Shown: positions 41,043 to 51,250, counted from the first letter of the stretch. The stretch is DNA of 54,354 nucleotides from Strobilurus pachycystidiatus (GCA_019915135.1 JAHLMK010000047.1:1-54354), one strand, 5' to 3'. Numbers and translations: made by a program. The notes: generated by a model from the sequence alone, not told the origin.

Positions 41043-41121
41043 GGTCATATGGTGTAATGGTCGCATCACCCTATTCTCTTAGAATTCTAGGGGGGACTTG
41101 GGTTCGATTCCCAATATGACC
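41043..41121 (+). tRNA. tRNA-like sequence 3 (Glu-CTC resemblance)
   Basis: 79 nt. Perfect 7 bp acceptor GGTCATA/TATGACC, D arm with AATGGTC, anticodon stem CCCTA/TAGGG with a 14 nt loop where T33 is followed by CTC (loop plus about 7 nt insert), perfect T arm TTGGG-TTCGATT-CCCAA. Best preserved of the three. Confidence 0.62.
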
Positions 41122-41290
41122 ATTGGGCCCCCGACTTAAAGTCGTCTTTTTATCTTAGTAGCATACGGTACTACTGTTTGTAGAGTTATTCGATCTCGAA
41201 TTGATTTTTATATTCGAGCTCGAATTTCTCAAGCACTGACCGATTACACTACTCTTGACTTCTTAGCAATATCGAATTCGAACTGCTTTC

Positions 41291-42439
41291 TTAATCTTTT
41301 CTACCCATCTTTGACAAGTCCTCTACTATTTTCTTAGCGCCTTCCTTGATTCTCTTAAGTGCTTCAAAGAATTTATGTCCCAAGAAAATAGGTTCTTTTC
41401 TTGAGTAGAACGGTATGACCCTAAATTGAGCGATTTTGTCTTTCAATACAGTGCCATCTAGTTCGCACAAGATGTAATTATTTGCAGTAGTTCTTGCCAC
41501 TACAGCATATGGTCCCATGAACCTTCCTTTGAACTTTGCGTTCATTTCCTTCTCAATTCTAGTGTTTCTTACCAATACCAAATCTCCAGTATCGAATTGA
41601 TAACGAGGAATGCTATTGACAAAATCATCCATGAATTTCGAAGCTGCTTTCTTCTTGTTGAGGGTAACTCGCTTCTTCATTTCTTTTACATCTTCCTTGT
41701 GCTTGATGAGCTGTTTTGCTCGATAAGCTAGTAAATCGGATGTCGATACGATTTTATCTGGTGTATCCACTAACCAAGTTACTTCTTCCAAATCTAATGG
41801 TAGAATGGGATCGCAACCTGTTACAGCGTAAAAGGGGGACGTTCCTATGGATCTTTTGACTGTGATTCTTTCAGCCCAAAGAATTTCATGGAGGAATTGC
41901 GGCCATTGTTCAGGATTGCCTTTGCAAACTTTGAATAGTGACTGTCTGATATCCCAATGTCCTCTTTCTACTTTTCCGTTAGCCGTCTTGTTGTACGGCG
42001 TGATTGCAATACCCTTTATACCATACTTGTCTTCAATATAACGTATAGCTTTTAGGATCGCTGGACCATTATCGGTTACGATTTCCTTAAGACAACCCCA
42101 TCTGCATAGTATGTCTTCGAATATCCATTCACCTAGCGTTTCTGAGTTTTCTACCTTCAACGCTCGAGCTTCTGGCCATCCAGTGAGTCCACACCTTGCT
42201 ACGGTTACTGCGTTATAGTCTTTGTATTTATCAACCTTTGAGGAACTCGAACCCGATTTTGGCATTCGAAACGTGTCAATATAGGCTCGCTCGAATATAC
42301 CAGGTGTTGAAGTAATCACAGGTTCGGTCCTTATAAGGGTCTTTTGTCTCTTCTGGCATAGTATGCAAGTCTTCGTATACCATTTGATATCAGTGTCCAA
42401 TCCAGGCCACCAAAATCTCTTCTTGACTAGCTGAAGCAC
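41291..42439 (-). CDS. pol: INNER integrase (Pol 3' part, after a frameshift)
   Basis: Integrase inserts the cDNA into the genome. The part starts at LQLVKKRFWWPGLDTDIKWY with the zinc-finger cysteines (CILCQKRQK); the histidines are in the preceding frame. The core shows YIDTFRMPKSG, VTDNGPAILKA and NGKVERGHWDIRQ, i.e. D, D and E. The C-terminal domain has LVLVRNTRIEKEMNAKFKGR and the end is KKIVEDLSKMGRKD. One base is missing near 42452 relative to the OUTER copy (CATAAGG versus CATAAAGG), which separates it from RT/RNase H; I see no slippery heptamer there, so it is probably a mutation. Confidence 0.88.
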   Translation of the reverse strand: MLQLVKKRFWWPGLDTDIKWYTKTCILCQKRQKTLIRTEPVITSTPGIFERAYIDTFRMPKSGSSSSKVDKYKDYNAVTVARCGLTGWPEARALKVENSETLGEWIFEDILCRWGCLKEIVTDNGPAILKAIRYIEDKYGIKGIAITPYNKTANGKVERGHWDIRQSLFKVCKGNPEQWPQFLHEILWAERITVKRSIGTSPFYAVTGCDPILPLDLEEVTWLVDTPDKIVSTSDLLAYRAKQLIKHKEDVKEMKKRVTLNKKKAASKFMDDFVNSIPRYQFDTGDLVLVRNTRIEKEMNAKFKGRFMGPYAVVARTTANNYILCELDGTVLKDKIAQFRVIPFYSRKEPIFLGHKFFEALKRIKEGAKKIVEDLSKMGRKD

Positions 42440-45174
42440 TGAGTATTGGCCTTATGTCCATTCGAGTCATGCAGTCGTTTTACAATAGCAAATCGACTCG
42501 ATTTTTGTATTACTCTCTTATGTGCTCCATCCTTATCTTTCTTATATAGCTTTTCATGTCGGATAAAGAAATCTTTGCTCCACTCTTGTAATTGGGCTAT
42601 TTCTGATTCCGTTAGCGACACAAATTCCTTCTCAGGATCAAGTATATAATCTTGCATATAAGGCAAAAGAAGCTCCCAGTTAGTTTCTCGTTTACTGCGA
42701 GGTAACGCTGGGAATTCATCCATTGCTAGCCATCCTTCTAGTTCTTCAATCGAAACTGCTCCGCTAAGAGCTAAGTCTCTTTGTTCTTTATACTTGCCAG
42801 GCCAGAAAACCGAGCTCGAATTTACAATTGTCTGAGCAAAACCTTTTCGATTATCAATCAAATCTTTGAATGAATCGAACGGTTCCGGTTTATCTTTCAG
42901 TTCTATGTCTTCAGGTTCTTCGTACTCAAACATATGAAGAACATCTTCTTCTTCATCAATATCTGGTCTAGGAACTTGTATATCTAGTTCTGAACTGGGT
43001 CTTCTGCTTAAACCGTCTGGACCATGTACTTTACCTGGCACATGTACTAAGGTAAAGTGATACATCAAAATTTCTTCTGCCCAACGTTGTAAATTAGCAT
43101 TCGCCAATGAGTCAACGTTCGACAACATTCCTTTAATGTATTTGGCATCCACTTCGATTTTCAGCTTTCGACATCCTAGCAAGTAATATTTGCAGTGCAT
43201 CAAAGCCCGATACAAGCCAAACAATTCTCTTTTCGCTTGCGAATATCTAGCTTCTCGCTCATTCAAGGTAATCGACATGAATTTCGCAAAGTACTGCTTC
43301 TTAGGTTCTTCGGGATCGAATTGCGACAGATAAAACCCTACTGCTTGATATGAAGTATCCACAGATAGAATGATTGGAGTATCCCAGTCATATCTTAAAG
43401 GTTTTAACATGGGGCAAGTCTCTATTGCTCTTTTTAACTCGTCCATACTTGCTTGTTCTTCATCTCCCCACTTAAAGGGTATGATCTTCTTAGTCAAATA
43501 AGTCAACGGTCGAGCTTTCTTAGAGTAATCCTTAACAAACGCCCTAAAGATTCCAGCCGTTCCTAAGAACGATCGTACTTCAGTAAGCGATTGACAAGCG
43601 GGCCAGTCTGAAATGACCTTTACTCTTTCTTCTGCTGGTTTTCTTCCATAGTATGTACATACATGTCCAACTACAGTGATTTCTTCAGCACAGATAACCG
43701 CTTTCAAACCTGAAAAAGTACCTCCAGCATATTTCATACGCTGGACAATACGATTCATGTTACAAAAGTGTTCCCAAATGAACCGGCGGATTTTCGGGTT
43801 CGATTTGAGGGTTTCGTAAGTACCATCTGCTTGTTGATACCTGCTACTTGGTCCTTTTACTGGCACATCGTCAATATAAGGTCGTGTAAAAGCTGGTATC
43901 TCGTCTCTTAAGATGTAAGTTACATCGTCATGGAAAATCGGAACCGAATTGGTCCATCCCATAGGCAAGGTTCTTAGTCTTAATGCTCCATACGGTGTAG
44001 AAAATGTAGTCATATCGCGACTGCTAGTGGCCAACATTCTTTCATCGTATCCTACATACAAATCTAATGTCCCTCCGCAAGACAAACCCGCAAAAGCCTC
44101 TGCTAATTCTTCAGTGGCTGGAGGTAGACCTGAGTGAGCAATGGTAACCGCGTTCAACGGTTCCAGACTATGGACTAATCTCAGTTTCTTTCCATCTTTC
44201 TTGACAACACAAAACCATCGACTTCTATACGACGAGTTCGAAGGCTCGTATACTCCCGAATCGATTTTGTGTTTTATGATCTTGCATACTTCTTCATAGA
44301 TTCCTGGCGGTATAGGTATGTTCTTTAACACCCAAGGAGTATGAGGTATTACTGGCATATCAACAGGCGGGAAGAAATCCTCTCTGAATTTCCCCTTTTC
44401 TGTTTCATCCCAAGCAAATCCTTCATTCTGTAGACACATAAAATGGTCCAACAGTTTCCGTTCTTCCGGCCATAGGAAATCTCCAGTATGGTCATCTTGA
44501 ATTTGTTCCCTACGTTCCGCTGTATAGCGTCCAGTTGGTACAAATTCGGGCGGATTTTCCGATAACTGAGGCATATCTTTTAAGGGATCTCCTACAATAT
44601 GTCGTTGAATCCGAAATTCTTCTGGTAAGGTTCCTAAGTGAGCCTTGGTCTTCAAGTGTACGGGTTTATATTTCTTCGTAGCAAATACTCCCCGACTACT
44701 TCTTTCTTCCTTGATATTCGAAAGGAATTCCTTTCTTGCTTGTCCAACATAATCTATAGGCATTGATACCTTGAAATTACTGAACACTTCTTCTAGTCCA
44801 TTAGGTACGCCATAAAACATGTCCATGGTAGACATGGCTTTGATTTCTGGCAAATCCAAGTCGAATTTCTCTTTTCGAATATCGAACAACTTCTTAAAAC
44901 CAAATACTTCTTTAGTAGGGAAAATCGAATTCGATTTACTAGGTGGTGTTACCATGAACGGTTCCACTCCTTGTTTCATAAATCGATACTGATTTCGAAT
45001 TGGTTTTACTAGTTGATTCACTCTATCCGAGGATTTTCGAAGGTACAGACTAGTTATTGCTTCTGGGTCAAACGTGTCCTGCCCACCATTTGGAACATAC
45101 GTTTGCTTAATCTTGATTTCACCATTCAGACCCTTCTCAATCACCAATGCCAACTCTCCTTGATATTCGTTCAA
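42427..45174 (-). CDS. pol: INNER reverse transcriptase and RNase H
   Basis: 915 codons. The frame is entered from the protease frame by a likely -1 shift at GGGTTTT (45192-45198) rather than at an ATG. Regions: N-terminal linker (ALVIEKGLNGEIKIKQTYV); RT fingers/palm (YRSRWFCVVKKDGKKLRLVH, TLDLYVGYDERML, FSTPYGALRLRTLPMGWTNS); catalytic YIDD in RPYIDDVPVKGP; thumb (VISDWPACQSLTEVRSFLGT); RNase H (ILSVDTSYQAVGFYLSQF, REARYSQAKRELFGLYRAL, IEVDAKYIKGML); and the integrase zinc-finger start (HDSNGHKANTQ). YIDDVPV rather than YLDDILV marks a divergent Gypsy-like lineage. Confidence 0.9.
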   Translation of the reverse strand: MNEYQGELALVIEKGLNGEIKIKQTYVPNGGQDTFDPEAITSLYLRKSSDRVNQLVKPIRNQYRFMKQGVEPFMVTPPSKSNSIFPTKEVFGFKKLFDIRKEKFDLDLPEIKAMSTMDMFYGVPNGLEEVFSNFKVSMPIDYVGQARKEFLSNIKEERSSRGVFATKKYKPVHLKTKAHLGTLPEEFRIQRHIVGDPLKDMPQLSENPPEFVPTGRYTAERREQIQDDHTGDFLWPEERKLLDHFMCLQNEGFAWDETEKGKFREDFFPPVDMPVIPHTPWVLKNIPIPPGIYEEVCKIIKHKIDSGVYEPSNSSYRSRWFCVVKKDGKKLRLVHSLEPLNAVTIAHSGLPPATEELAEAFAGLSCGGTLDLYVGYDERMLATSSRDMTTFSTPYGALRLRTLPMGWTNSVPIFHDDVTYILRDEIPAFTRPYIDDVPVKGPSSRYQQADGTYETLKSNPKIRRFIWEHFCNMNRIVQRMKYAGGTFSGLKAVICAEEITVVGHVCTYYGRKPAEERVKVISDWPACQSLTEVRSFLGTAGIFRAFVKDYSKKARPLTYLTKKIIPFKWGDEEQASMDELKRAIETCPMLKPLRYDWDTPIILSVDTSYQAVGFYLSQFDPEEPKKQYFAKFMSITLNEREARYSQAKRELFGLYRALMHCKYYLLGCRKLKIEVDAKYIKGMLSNVDSLANANLQRWAEEILMYHFTLVHVPGKVHGPDGLSRRPSSELDIQVPRPDIDEEEDVLHMFEYEEPEDIELKDKPEPFDSFKDLIDNRKGFAQTIVNSSSVFWPGKYKEQRDLALSGAVSIEELEGWLAMDEFPALPRSKRETNWELLLPYMQDYILDPEKEFVSLTESEIAQLQEWSKDFFIRHEKLYKKDKDGAHKRVIQKSSRFAIVKRLHDSNGHKANTQCFS

Positions 45175-46312
45175 GTCCTCGAGTTTGGGTGAAAACCCAC
45201 GGGTTCAGCCTTAGTTTGATGACTTGGTATCTGACCCCTTGCATAAGTGGGTAAAGTCATTCTTTGGCCATTCCCTGGGTCTACAACAGTTACTGTGGTT
45301 AGACCGGCCGCCGACGTTTGTAGGCTTGCTTGAGACACAGTCTCAAACGGTCTACCCAGTAGAATGTCATAGGCAGGATCTTGTAGAATGTGAAACTGAA
45401 GGTAATACACGATTCCTTCACAGTTTACCGGTACATTTCGCGCTAAGCCTAATGTTACCGTTCTTCCTTTATCTGCACTTTCCATAGTGATCTTAAAACT
45501 TGGGTCGTACGCTAAACCGAGCTCAAATGCTGTCTTGAGAGACATCGAGGCAATCTGTGATCCCCCGTCTAGGAGACACTCTTTTCGATTTCCATGGTTG
45601 ATTCTTAACCATAGGGTTCTGAGGTCTACACTTTCTGGTGCCATGTACAACTTAGAGACATGGTATGGTCCTTGAAATTGCGTCGTGTTGAAAAATTGTT
45701 CTATAGGATCTTGTACGACTATTGATCCTTTAGGGACCTCTTCAGACTCGATTTGCGAAATCGAATAGACATGCTTAGAGGTAGTCTTAACATTCCTTGT
45801 CTTTAACAATTTCTCTAGGTTCTTTCGCCACTCAATGTTAGTTGCAAGTAACTTCTCTGGTAAAAGTTCCTTCCAAGCTTCTTTCCATTGAGGATTTTCT
45901 TCAAGAAGCAAATCGATTTCCGATTTTCTCTTGTACGACTTGAACTTTTCTATTTTAGGTAGAGTTGAATCTACCGTGGAAGATTTAGGTAAATCGAGTT
46001 CGATTTTCGGTTCCGGTTGATTAGCAGCGTCTTTTACTTGCTTTTCAACTTCCCCATCTTCTGACTCTTCGTCAGTCGAACTGTCTTCTTCACCTTATCT
46101 TCAAAGCTGACTTGCTTAGGTTGAACTGTTGTAGTAGGTCGCTTTGGTATTTCTACCGTGACCTTCTGTCTTGGCCATACCGTCTTAGTCGGTACTGTAG
46201 TCTTAGGCATTTCGGTTTCGAATTGTAAACCGTTCTGATTCTTATTTTGACTTCGAGTATTAACAGCGTATGAGCTTTCCGGTAAAGATACTGTATCTTC
46301 TTCCTTCATCAA
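45171..46312 (-). CDS. INNER protease region
   Basis: Two overlapping frames. From 46312 (LMKEEDTVSLPESSYAVN) the frame runs to 46034. The second, entered near 46080 (EEDSSTDEESEDGEVEKQ), runs through FKSYKRKSEIDLLLEENPQW and LLDGGSQIASMSLKTAFEL to TGA 45171-45173. DGGSQI is the aspartic protease active-site motif in a D-G-G form. ILLGRPFETVSQASL is the usual second protease motif. The link from Gag is a candidate -1 shift at GGGTTTC (46321-46327). The change of frame near 46034-46080 has no clear slippery site and may be an indel; the OUTER copy has its break elsewhere. Confidence 0.75.
45192..45198 (-). other. Slippery heptamer at protease/RT junction (INNER)
   Basis: In sense G-GGT-TTT, in the protease frame, about 20 nt before its stop; a -1 slip gives GFSPKLEDLNEYQG in the RT frame. 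GGGTTTTCACC is conserved at 51314-51320 in OUTER. Confidence 0.6.
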
Positions 46313-46314
46313 GC

Positions 46315-47697
46315 TCAGTTGAAACCCCCTTGATTGTGAGGTACCATAGTATTTGCATACGAGGTATCCAAACGCATGTCTTCTGGTGCGAAGTCATCCG
46401 TTTGCCCAATAGTGGTTTGCGCTTTAACTTCTCGAAGACTATCTTCTTTGTACTTAAGAACCTGTTGCAAAGGTGACTTTCCACCAGCCCTTTCCTTTCT
46501 TAAAATCGGAAGGCCATTGTTGAAAAAGTCCCAGTTGGCTTCCGTAATCACTAGCCAACCTTCCGTTTGCAAGTCAAATCTTTTCTTACACTGATCACGC
46601 ATATGACCAGGTTCTTCACAGAAAAAGCAGCGCCCGGGTTGTGAATACGACGTAGTTTGACCAGCTGGTACCAGACGGTTAGGGTTCTGCAAAATTCGAG
46701 TCGGATTTGCAGTGTTCCCTCCCGTATAGGGTATCTGGTTGGATCTGTTCGTACCCATAGGCGGTTGAACAGTGATAGGTGCCGATTGAACAAAATTCGA
46801 GATCGAATTGGTATCTTGGTAATTCATTGTTCTCGCATTCAACAAGGAAGCGTTGATTGTATCAAGGAATCGTTGATGATTCTTTTGATTTTCTTCCTTC
46901 TCGCGCGCCATCTCTACTCGATCTTTTTCTCTAGCTTTTTCTGATTGTATCAGGATATCCCTTAGTGCATTGAGTGCACTATTGGTATCCGTCAAATCTT
47001 CAGTCTTGACTCTTGAAGTACCGGTTTCTGTCTTGTGGGACCCTTTGGTCCTATAGACTGCCGTTTCTTCCAACACGCTGGTAATAGCGCCTACAACATT
47101 GGTGATGTTGTTGTACCAATCCAACACCGTTGTTGCTGCCGGTTTGTTGGTTCTTAAATGACCAGTAGTACTGGCCCAAACTGCATTTGTTACACAGTCT
47201 TGGATTCTTTCCACGGCTTTCTTGTCCGTGATTTCACCCTTCTTAACTAAGTACCGCAATATGTGCAGTACTTCTCTTTGAAAAACATTCCACCTGTCTT
47301 TGTGGTCAACAGGCCGTTTTTCGAATTTGACAATAGCATCCTCTAGATCGTCTAGAGAATACTTGGTGTCATCTTTGCCTCTGTTATAGCTAGACAACAA
47401 AGCCGACTTGAATTCTTTCCACTCTCCTCTAATGAAAGTAGGCATATTTAACCATTGGTCTCGAATGGTTTCTGGCACAAAGTTACACGCGATTTCAATC
47501 ATCGTGCCTTCATCCGTAATACCAGACTCGCCAATGATTTGTTCAATCACCCTTAGAAAATCGGCTATGTTTTCCGATTTTCCATTGAAGTTTGGCGCAT
47601 TGCTGGTGCCATACTTGGGTATCTTTTTGTCTTTTATGTCTTCTCTCCACTTCAGAGAAGGAAATTCATCGATGACTAGCGCTCGAACAGTAGTCAT
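46315..47697 (-). CDS. gag: INNER Gag
   Basis: 460 codons from ATG 47697 (MTTVRALVIDEFPSL). The capsid-like region includes NIADFLRVIEQIIGESG, NFVPETIRDQWLNMPTFIRG and WNVFQREVLHILRYLVKKG. The zinc knuckle CFFCEEPGHMRDQC is C-x2-C-x4-H-x4-C. It ends QGGFN at 46315, with the slippery GGGTTTC in the last codons. An open in-frame stretch upstream (NDQPEKVREKVRRLAEH...NIPTFIPPR) lacks an ATG but has a counterpart (PIPTFINF) in the OUTER copy, so the true N-terminus may be longer, perhaps through a leader exon. Confidence 0.88.
   Translation of the reverse strand: MTTVRALVIDEFPSLKWREDIKDKKIPKYGTSNAPNFNGKSENIADFLRVIEQIIGESGITDEGTMIEIACNFVPETIRDQWLNMPTFIRGEWKEFKSALLSSYNRGKDDTKYSLDDLEDAIVKFEKRPVDHKDRWNVFQREVLHILRYLVKKGEITDKKAVERIQDCVTNAVWASTTGHLRTNKPAATTVLDWYNNITNVVGAITSVLEETAVYRTKGSHKTETGTSRVKTEDLTDTNSALNALRDILIQSEKAREKDRVEMAREKEENQKNHQRFLDTINASLLNARTMNYQDTNSISNFVQSAPITVQPPMGTNRSNQIPYTGGNTANPTRILQNPNRLVPAGQTTSYSQPGRCFFCEEPGHMRDQCKKRFDLQTEGWLVITEANWDFFNNGLPILRKERAGGKSPLQQVLKYKEDSLREVKAQTTIGQTDDFAPEDMRLDTSYANTMVPHNQGGFN
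46321..46327 (-). other. Slippery heptamer at gag/protease junction (INNER)
   Basis: Sense G-GGT-TTC in the gag frame, two codons before the stop; a -1 slip leads to QLSLMKEEDTVSLPES. The same heptamer in the same register is at 52478-52484 in OUTER Gag (FSGFGKA). Confidence 0.65.
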
Positions 47698-48113
47698 TCT
47701 TGGAGGTATAAACGTAGGAATGTTTAAAAGATCTTGGTAGTTTTCTAAGGCTCGGCTTAAAAGTAGAAATTCGAGTTCGGATTGTTCAAGATCAGAATAA
47801 CTCTTTCTAGGAGCTAATCTTCTTCGAATTGGCGGGGGATGTTCAGCTAACCTGCGAACTTTTTCCCGTACTTTTTCTGGTTGATCGTTGAATAGGGCTC
47901 CTACTCGTGGTCTGTTCTTTCTTAAACTTCTAGTTCCTACTTGGACACTTTGTAGTTCAGATTCTTCAGGAGCAATTCGAGATCCACTAGCAACCGGTGG
48001 TGTTTCCGGTTTGCGTCTAGTTGACTTCGGGTGTATTTAGCAGACTGTCTGCCTTTCTTAGACGTTTTTGGATATAAAGACCACCGATTTGGTTGATCAA
48101 AATATAGGACCCC
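47698..48113 (-). other. INNER leader between PBS and gag ATG
   Basis: Partly open in the gag frame (RRRLAPRKSYSDLEQSE, LEFLLLSRALENYQDLL) without an ATG. It probably contains packaging signals and possibly the true start of Gag. Confidence 0.45.
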
Positions 48114-48130
48114 CCTCGCGGTGGGCTCCA
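48114..48130 (-). other. INNER primer binding site (candidate)
   Basis: TGGAGCCCACCGCGAGG in element sense, 6 nt from the 5' LTR. The TGG start matches the CCA end of a tRNA whose identity I cannot name. Confidence 0.6.
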
Positions 48131-48136
48131 AAAAGT

Positions 48137-49969
48137 TGATGTGCACGTTATTTTAGAGGCGTAGAATCACACCTAACAAACAACACAACTCTTAATACTC
48201 CGAATGAGAGTAAAGTTTCTGCGGTTTTGGAATATTGGGTTTTGCAATAGAAAATCGAGCTTGATTTACTACAACACTACACTTGAAAAACAAGGTTCTT
48301 GCGTAACAGAAACGTAGGTGTGCACAAAGTGCGAGTTTGAAGGGGGTGGTAGGGATTTTGACCGATTGACAAATCGTCTGGTTTTCAGGGAACAATACAC
48401 AAGCCTCTGACTGAACTTAAACTATGCGACTTTCACAATCCTCGCGCTGGAGGGGTTGTATCAAGAACACGATAGTCTACTGCCACACTTGGTATGTTTC
48501 TTATAACCTCGGTAGGAGCTTATTCTTTGAGTTTGAGTGTTTTGCGTGGGTTTTAGACCAAATCGTGCTCGAATTGCACTTGAACTCGCAAGAGGTTATG
48601 CTGGTTAACGCTTTTCGCGACTGAACGGTCCTCTCTAGGGAAAGGCTGGCTCAGACTGCAAAGTCTCTGTAGTGTCTCTAGGGAGATACTATGCTCAGAA
48701 ACACCGCCTCTAGTACGTTGAATTCAAGGAACTTTGCTCTTCGATTAAGTTCAATTTTTTGTTCTAAACCCTTGCTCTTAGTGCGTTAGGTTTGTTCTTT
48801 GGTTCTTAGGTTTGACTCGAATTCGAGTTTCTTTGGGTGCGTGCAAATCGAATTCGATTTTGTACAGAGATAGATTACTACAGTAGAGCTTTGTGGGCTC
48901 GTGGCTGCGGGTCACTAAACTAAACTACTATACTGTATCGACGCTTCTTTTATACAAACTGGTCCCTACTGTACACTAATCTTAACTTACTAACTAATAG
49001 CCACTTGGAGTTAATTTCCGCGCTGTAGACACCAGTCTAGGCGCTTCCATTTCCTTATTATGCCAGTTTATTCATGACGAACCCTCTAGAGTTGATCCAC
49101 GTTGACTAATTTCAAGCTCGGATTGCAACATCCTTGCGTGCTATCGGTCGAATCTATCACATGGGGTTCATCTTCTCTTGGCTCTTAATTGTTCTGAATG
49201 CTTCTTTGCGACTCGGATTCTTCAGATTGCGTCACCAATTCAGTCTCGATTATCTGATTGAGTCTAGAGCTTCATTTCGCTTAAGAATCCACTCTAAGAT
49301 CCATGGTAGATCGTTGACTTGTTGTTCGCAATCTGTCTGCTTGTTCCAATCTCTACTGATTTCAGGTCAGATTTAATCACCTGAGATCTGAAGAAGCTTG
49401 GCTTCTTGATTCTTAACACTCTTGGCATACTGCGGATTATTCATGAAGAACACTTGATCATCTTTATCTTTATTGGCTTCTTCGAATAGCTCGGCTGTTA
49501 CTCGATTTTGTGCTATCGTGGGTTCTAGACTTAGAATTCCAAGGGGATAGTTGTATCTTGTGATAACATTACTGGGCTTTCATCCCCATTTATGCTGACC
49601 TAGACCATTCTGTAGCTTAACCCCATTCTACTCATCAGCAGGAAGTGAGCTAATCGAACTCTAATCGTCTATGAACAACACTGACAAAGTCGAGTCCGAA
49701 TTACTTGGAACTCGAGTTCGTTTCTTAGACGAGTCCTCTTTAAGAATGTGTACGTGATGTTGACTTGATAAATCAAGTGGGCACTTTGGATGGTGATATT
49801 CGAAGATGAATTTCTCCTGGAGGCTCATTCTTGCCCTAATGAGGTCTCCGTATTATCACTGGCAATCTTATGGTCTCTCGTTAGATGTATCGTGCATTTC
49901 GGCTTCGAGTCTTATCTAGAAATCGCAAAATTCTCGGTTTCTAGGCTCAGGCGCGCATAAAGCGTGTCA
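48137..49969 (-). repeat. INNER 5' LTR
   Basis: 1833 bp. Differs from the 3' LTR by only about six changes that I noticed. Minus-strand TATAAAAG at 48947-48954 is the likely genomic RNA promoter. Confidence 0.93.
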
Positions 49970-51250
49970 ACGGACAGGTACATCATCGATGTAAGGTCTT
50001 GTGAACGCCGGTATCTCATCCATTAGAATGGTTGTAACGTCGTCGTGAAATATCGGAAACCGAATTGGTCATCCCATAGGTAAAGTCTTTAATCGTAAAG
50101 CACCGTAAGGTGTTGAGAAGGTAGTCATACGCGAGAGGCAGTGCAGCCAGTAGCCGTTCATCATACCCGACATACAAGTCCAGGGTACCTCCACAGGCTC
50201 TTCCTGCGAACGCTTCAGCTAACTCCTCTGTAGCAGGAGGCAACCCCGAATGTGCGATGGTTACCGCGTTAAGAGGTTCCAAGCTATGTACCAAACGGAG
50301 TTTCTTGCCATCCTTTTTCACTACACAGAACCACCTTGAGCGATATGAAGAGTTTCGAAGGTTCATATACGCCTGAGTCTAGTTTGTGCTTGATTATCTT
50401 ACAGACTTCATCGTAGATTCCTGGGGGTATAGGTATGTTTCTTAACACCCACGGAGTATGTGGAATAACGGGTATATCGACAGGTGGAAAGTACTCTGGG
50501 TCAAAATGTCTTTTTTCCATTTCCTCCCAGGCGAATCCCGCATTCTGTCCACACATAAGTTGGTCTACGATTCGTCTTTCCACCGAAGTCAGAAAATCTC
50601 CAGGGTGGTCCGCTTGTAGTTGTTCACGTCTTTCCGCAGTATACCTTCCAGTTGGTACGAAGGACGGGGGATCTGGACTGAGTTCAGGCATTCCTGCTAG
50701 AGGATCGCCTTTGATATGTCGTTTGATCCTGAATTCTTCGGGTAGAGTCCCCAGATGGGCTTTGGTTTTCAGCGCCATCGGTTTATACTTTTTCCCGGCG
50801 AACACGCCTCGTACTGGACGTTGACTTTCCAACTCCAGGAACTTGTCCTGTGCTTCCGTCACATAATCTTTAGGTAGCGTCACTGAAAGTCCTGAGAATG
50901 ATTTGTGCAACTCCTGGGGTACCCATAGAAGAGATTCATGGTTACTGTGGCGTGGGACTTAGTTCGTTCTTGATCTTCGGCAATTCCCTTTATTTAAACA
51001 CCTTTCGAAATCCTTGTACCTTGGTTGCGTTGATTTCTTTCAATAACCCCGAGGCGTTACCAGGCTAGCTGGGACAGTTCCTGGCACCGTAGAGGCTTTC
51101 ATAAAGGCATGTTGTTTCCTAAGGCTTTTTGCCGCCTTGTCTATGTACGCAGGAGATTTCTTCAGGTAGAGGACGTTAAGGCTCCTTCTCGGAAGTGTGC
51201 TTCATTTTCTCCTGGTACCCATGTCTGCTTGACTTCTATATTACCATTAG
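49970..51250 (-). pseudogene. pol: OUTER Pol, RT 5' part
   Basis: Matches INNER RT: KDYVTEAQDKFLELESQRPV, LKTKAHLGTLPEEFRIKRHI, PVIPHTPWVLRNIPIPPGIY, RWFCVVKKDGKKLRLVHSL, GTLDLYVGYDERLLA and, at the INNER junction, YIDDVPV. It has indels: an extra T near 50349 (after VYEPS) and others near 50057 and 50140, so this copy cannot make an uninterrupted RT even without the insertion. Confidence 0.85.

Larger units (their letters stand above)
29570..49969 (-). mobile_element. INNER giant Gypsy-like LTR retrotransposon with cargo genes (20.4 kb)
   Basis: LTRs of 1832 and 1833 bp with TG...CA ends are flanked by ACGG (29566-29569 and 49970-49973). Removing the element and one ACGG restores the OUTER RT frame: YIDDVPV, then RGPATRY. 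Element sense is right to left: 5' LTR, PBS, gag, protease, RT/RNase H, integrase, tRNA-like trio, hairpin, gamma2, gamma1, then beta and alpha antisense, PPT/hairpin, 3' LTR. I noticed only about six differences between the two LTRs, so the insertion is young. It is far longer than ordinary 5-9 kb Gypsy elements. Confidence 0.93.

Noticed and set aside
36850..41280. CRISPR-like array from the spaced palindromes
   Set aside because: Spacing is irregular, repeats vary, the genome is fungal, and many copies lie in introns or codons.
42440..42460. Programmed frameshift before INNER integrase
   Set aside because: The OUTER copy is continuous there; INNER lacks one A in a short run and has no slippery heptamer.
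29570..49969. Reading the two 1.83 kb repeats as solo LTRs of unrelated insertions
   Set aside because: ACGG flanks both outer ends, the OUTER RT frame joins across them, and PPT and PBS lie on the inner sides.
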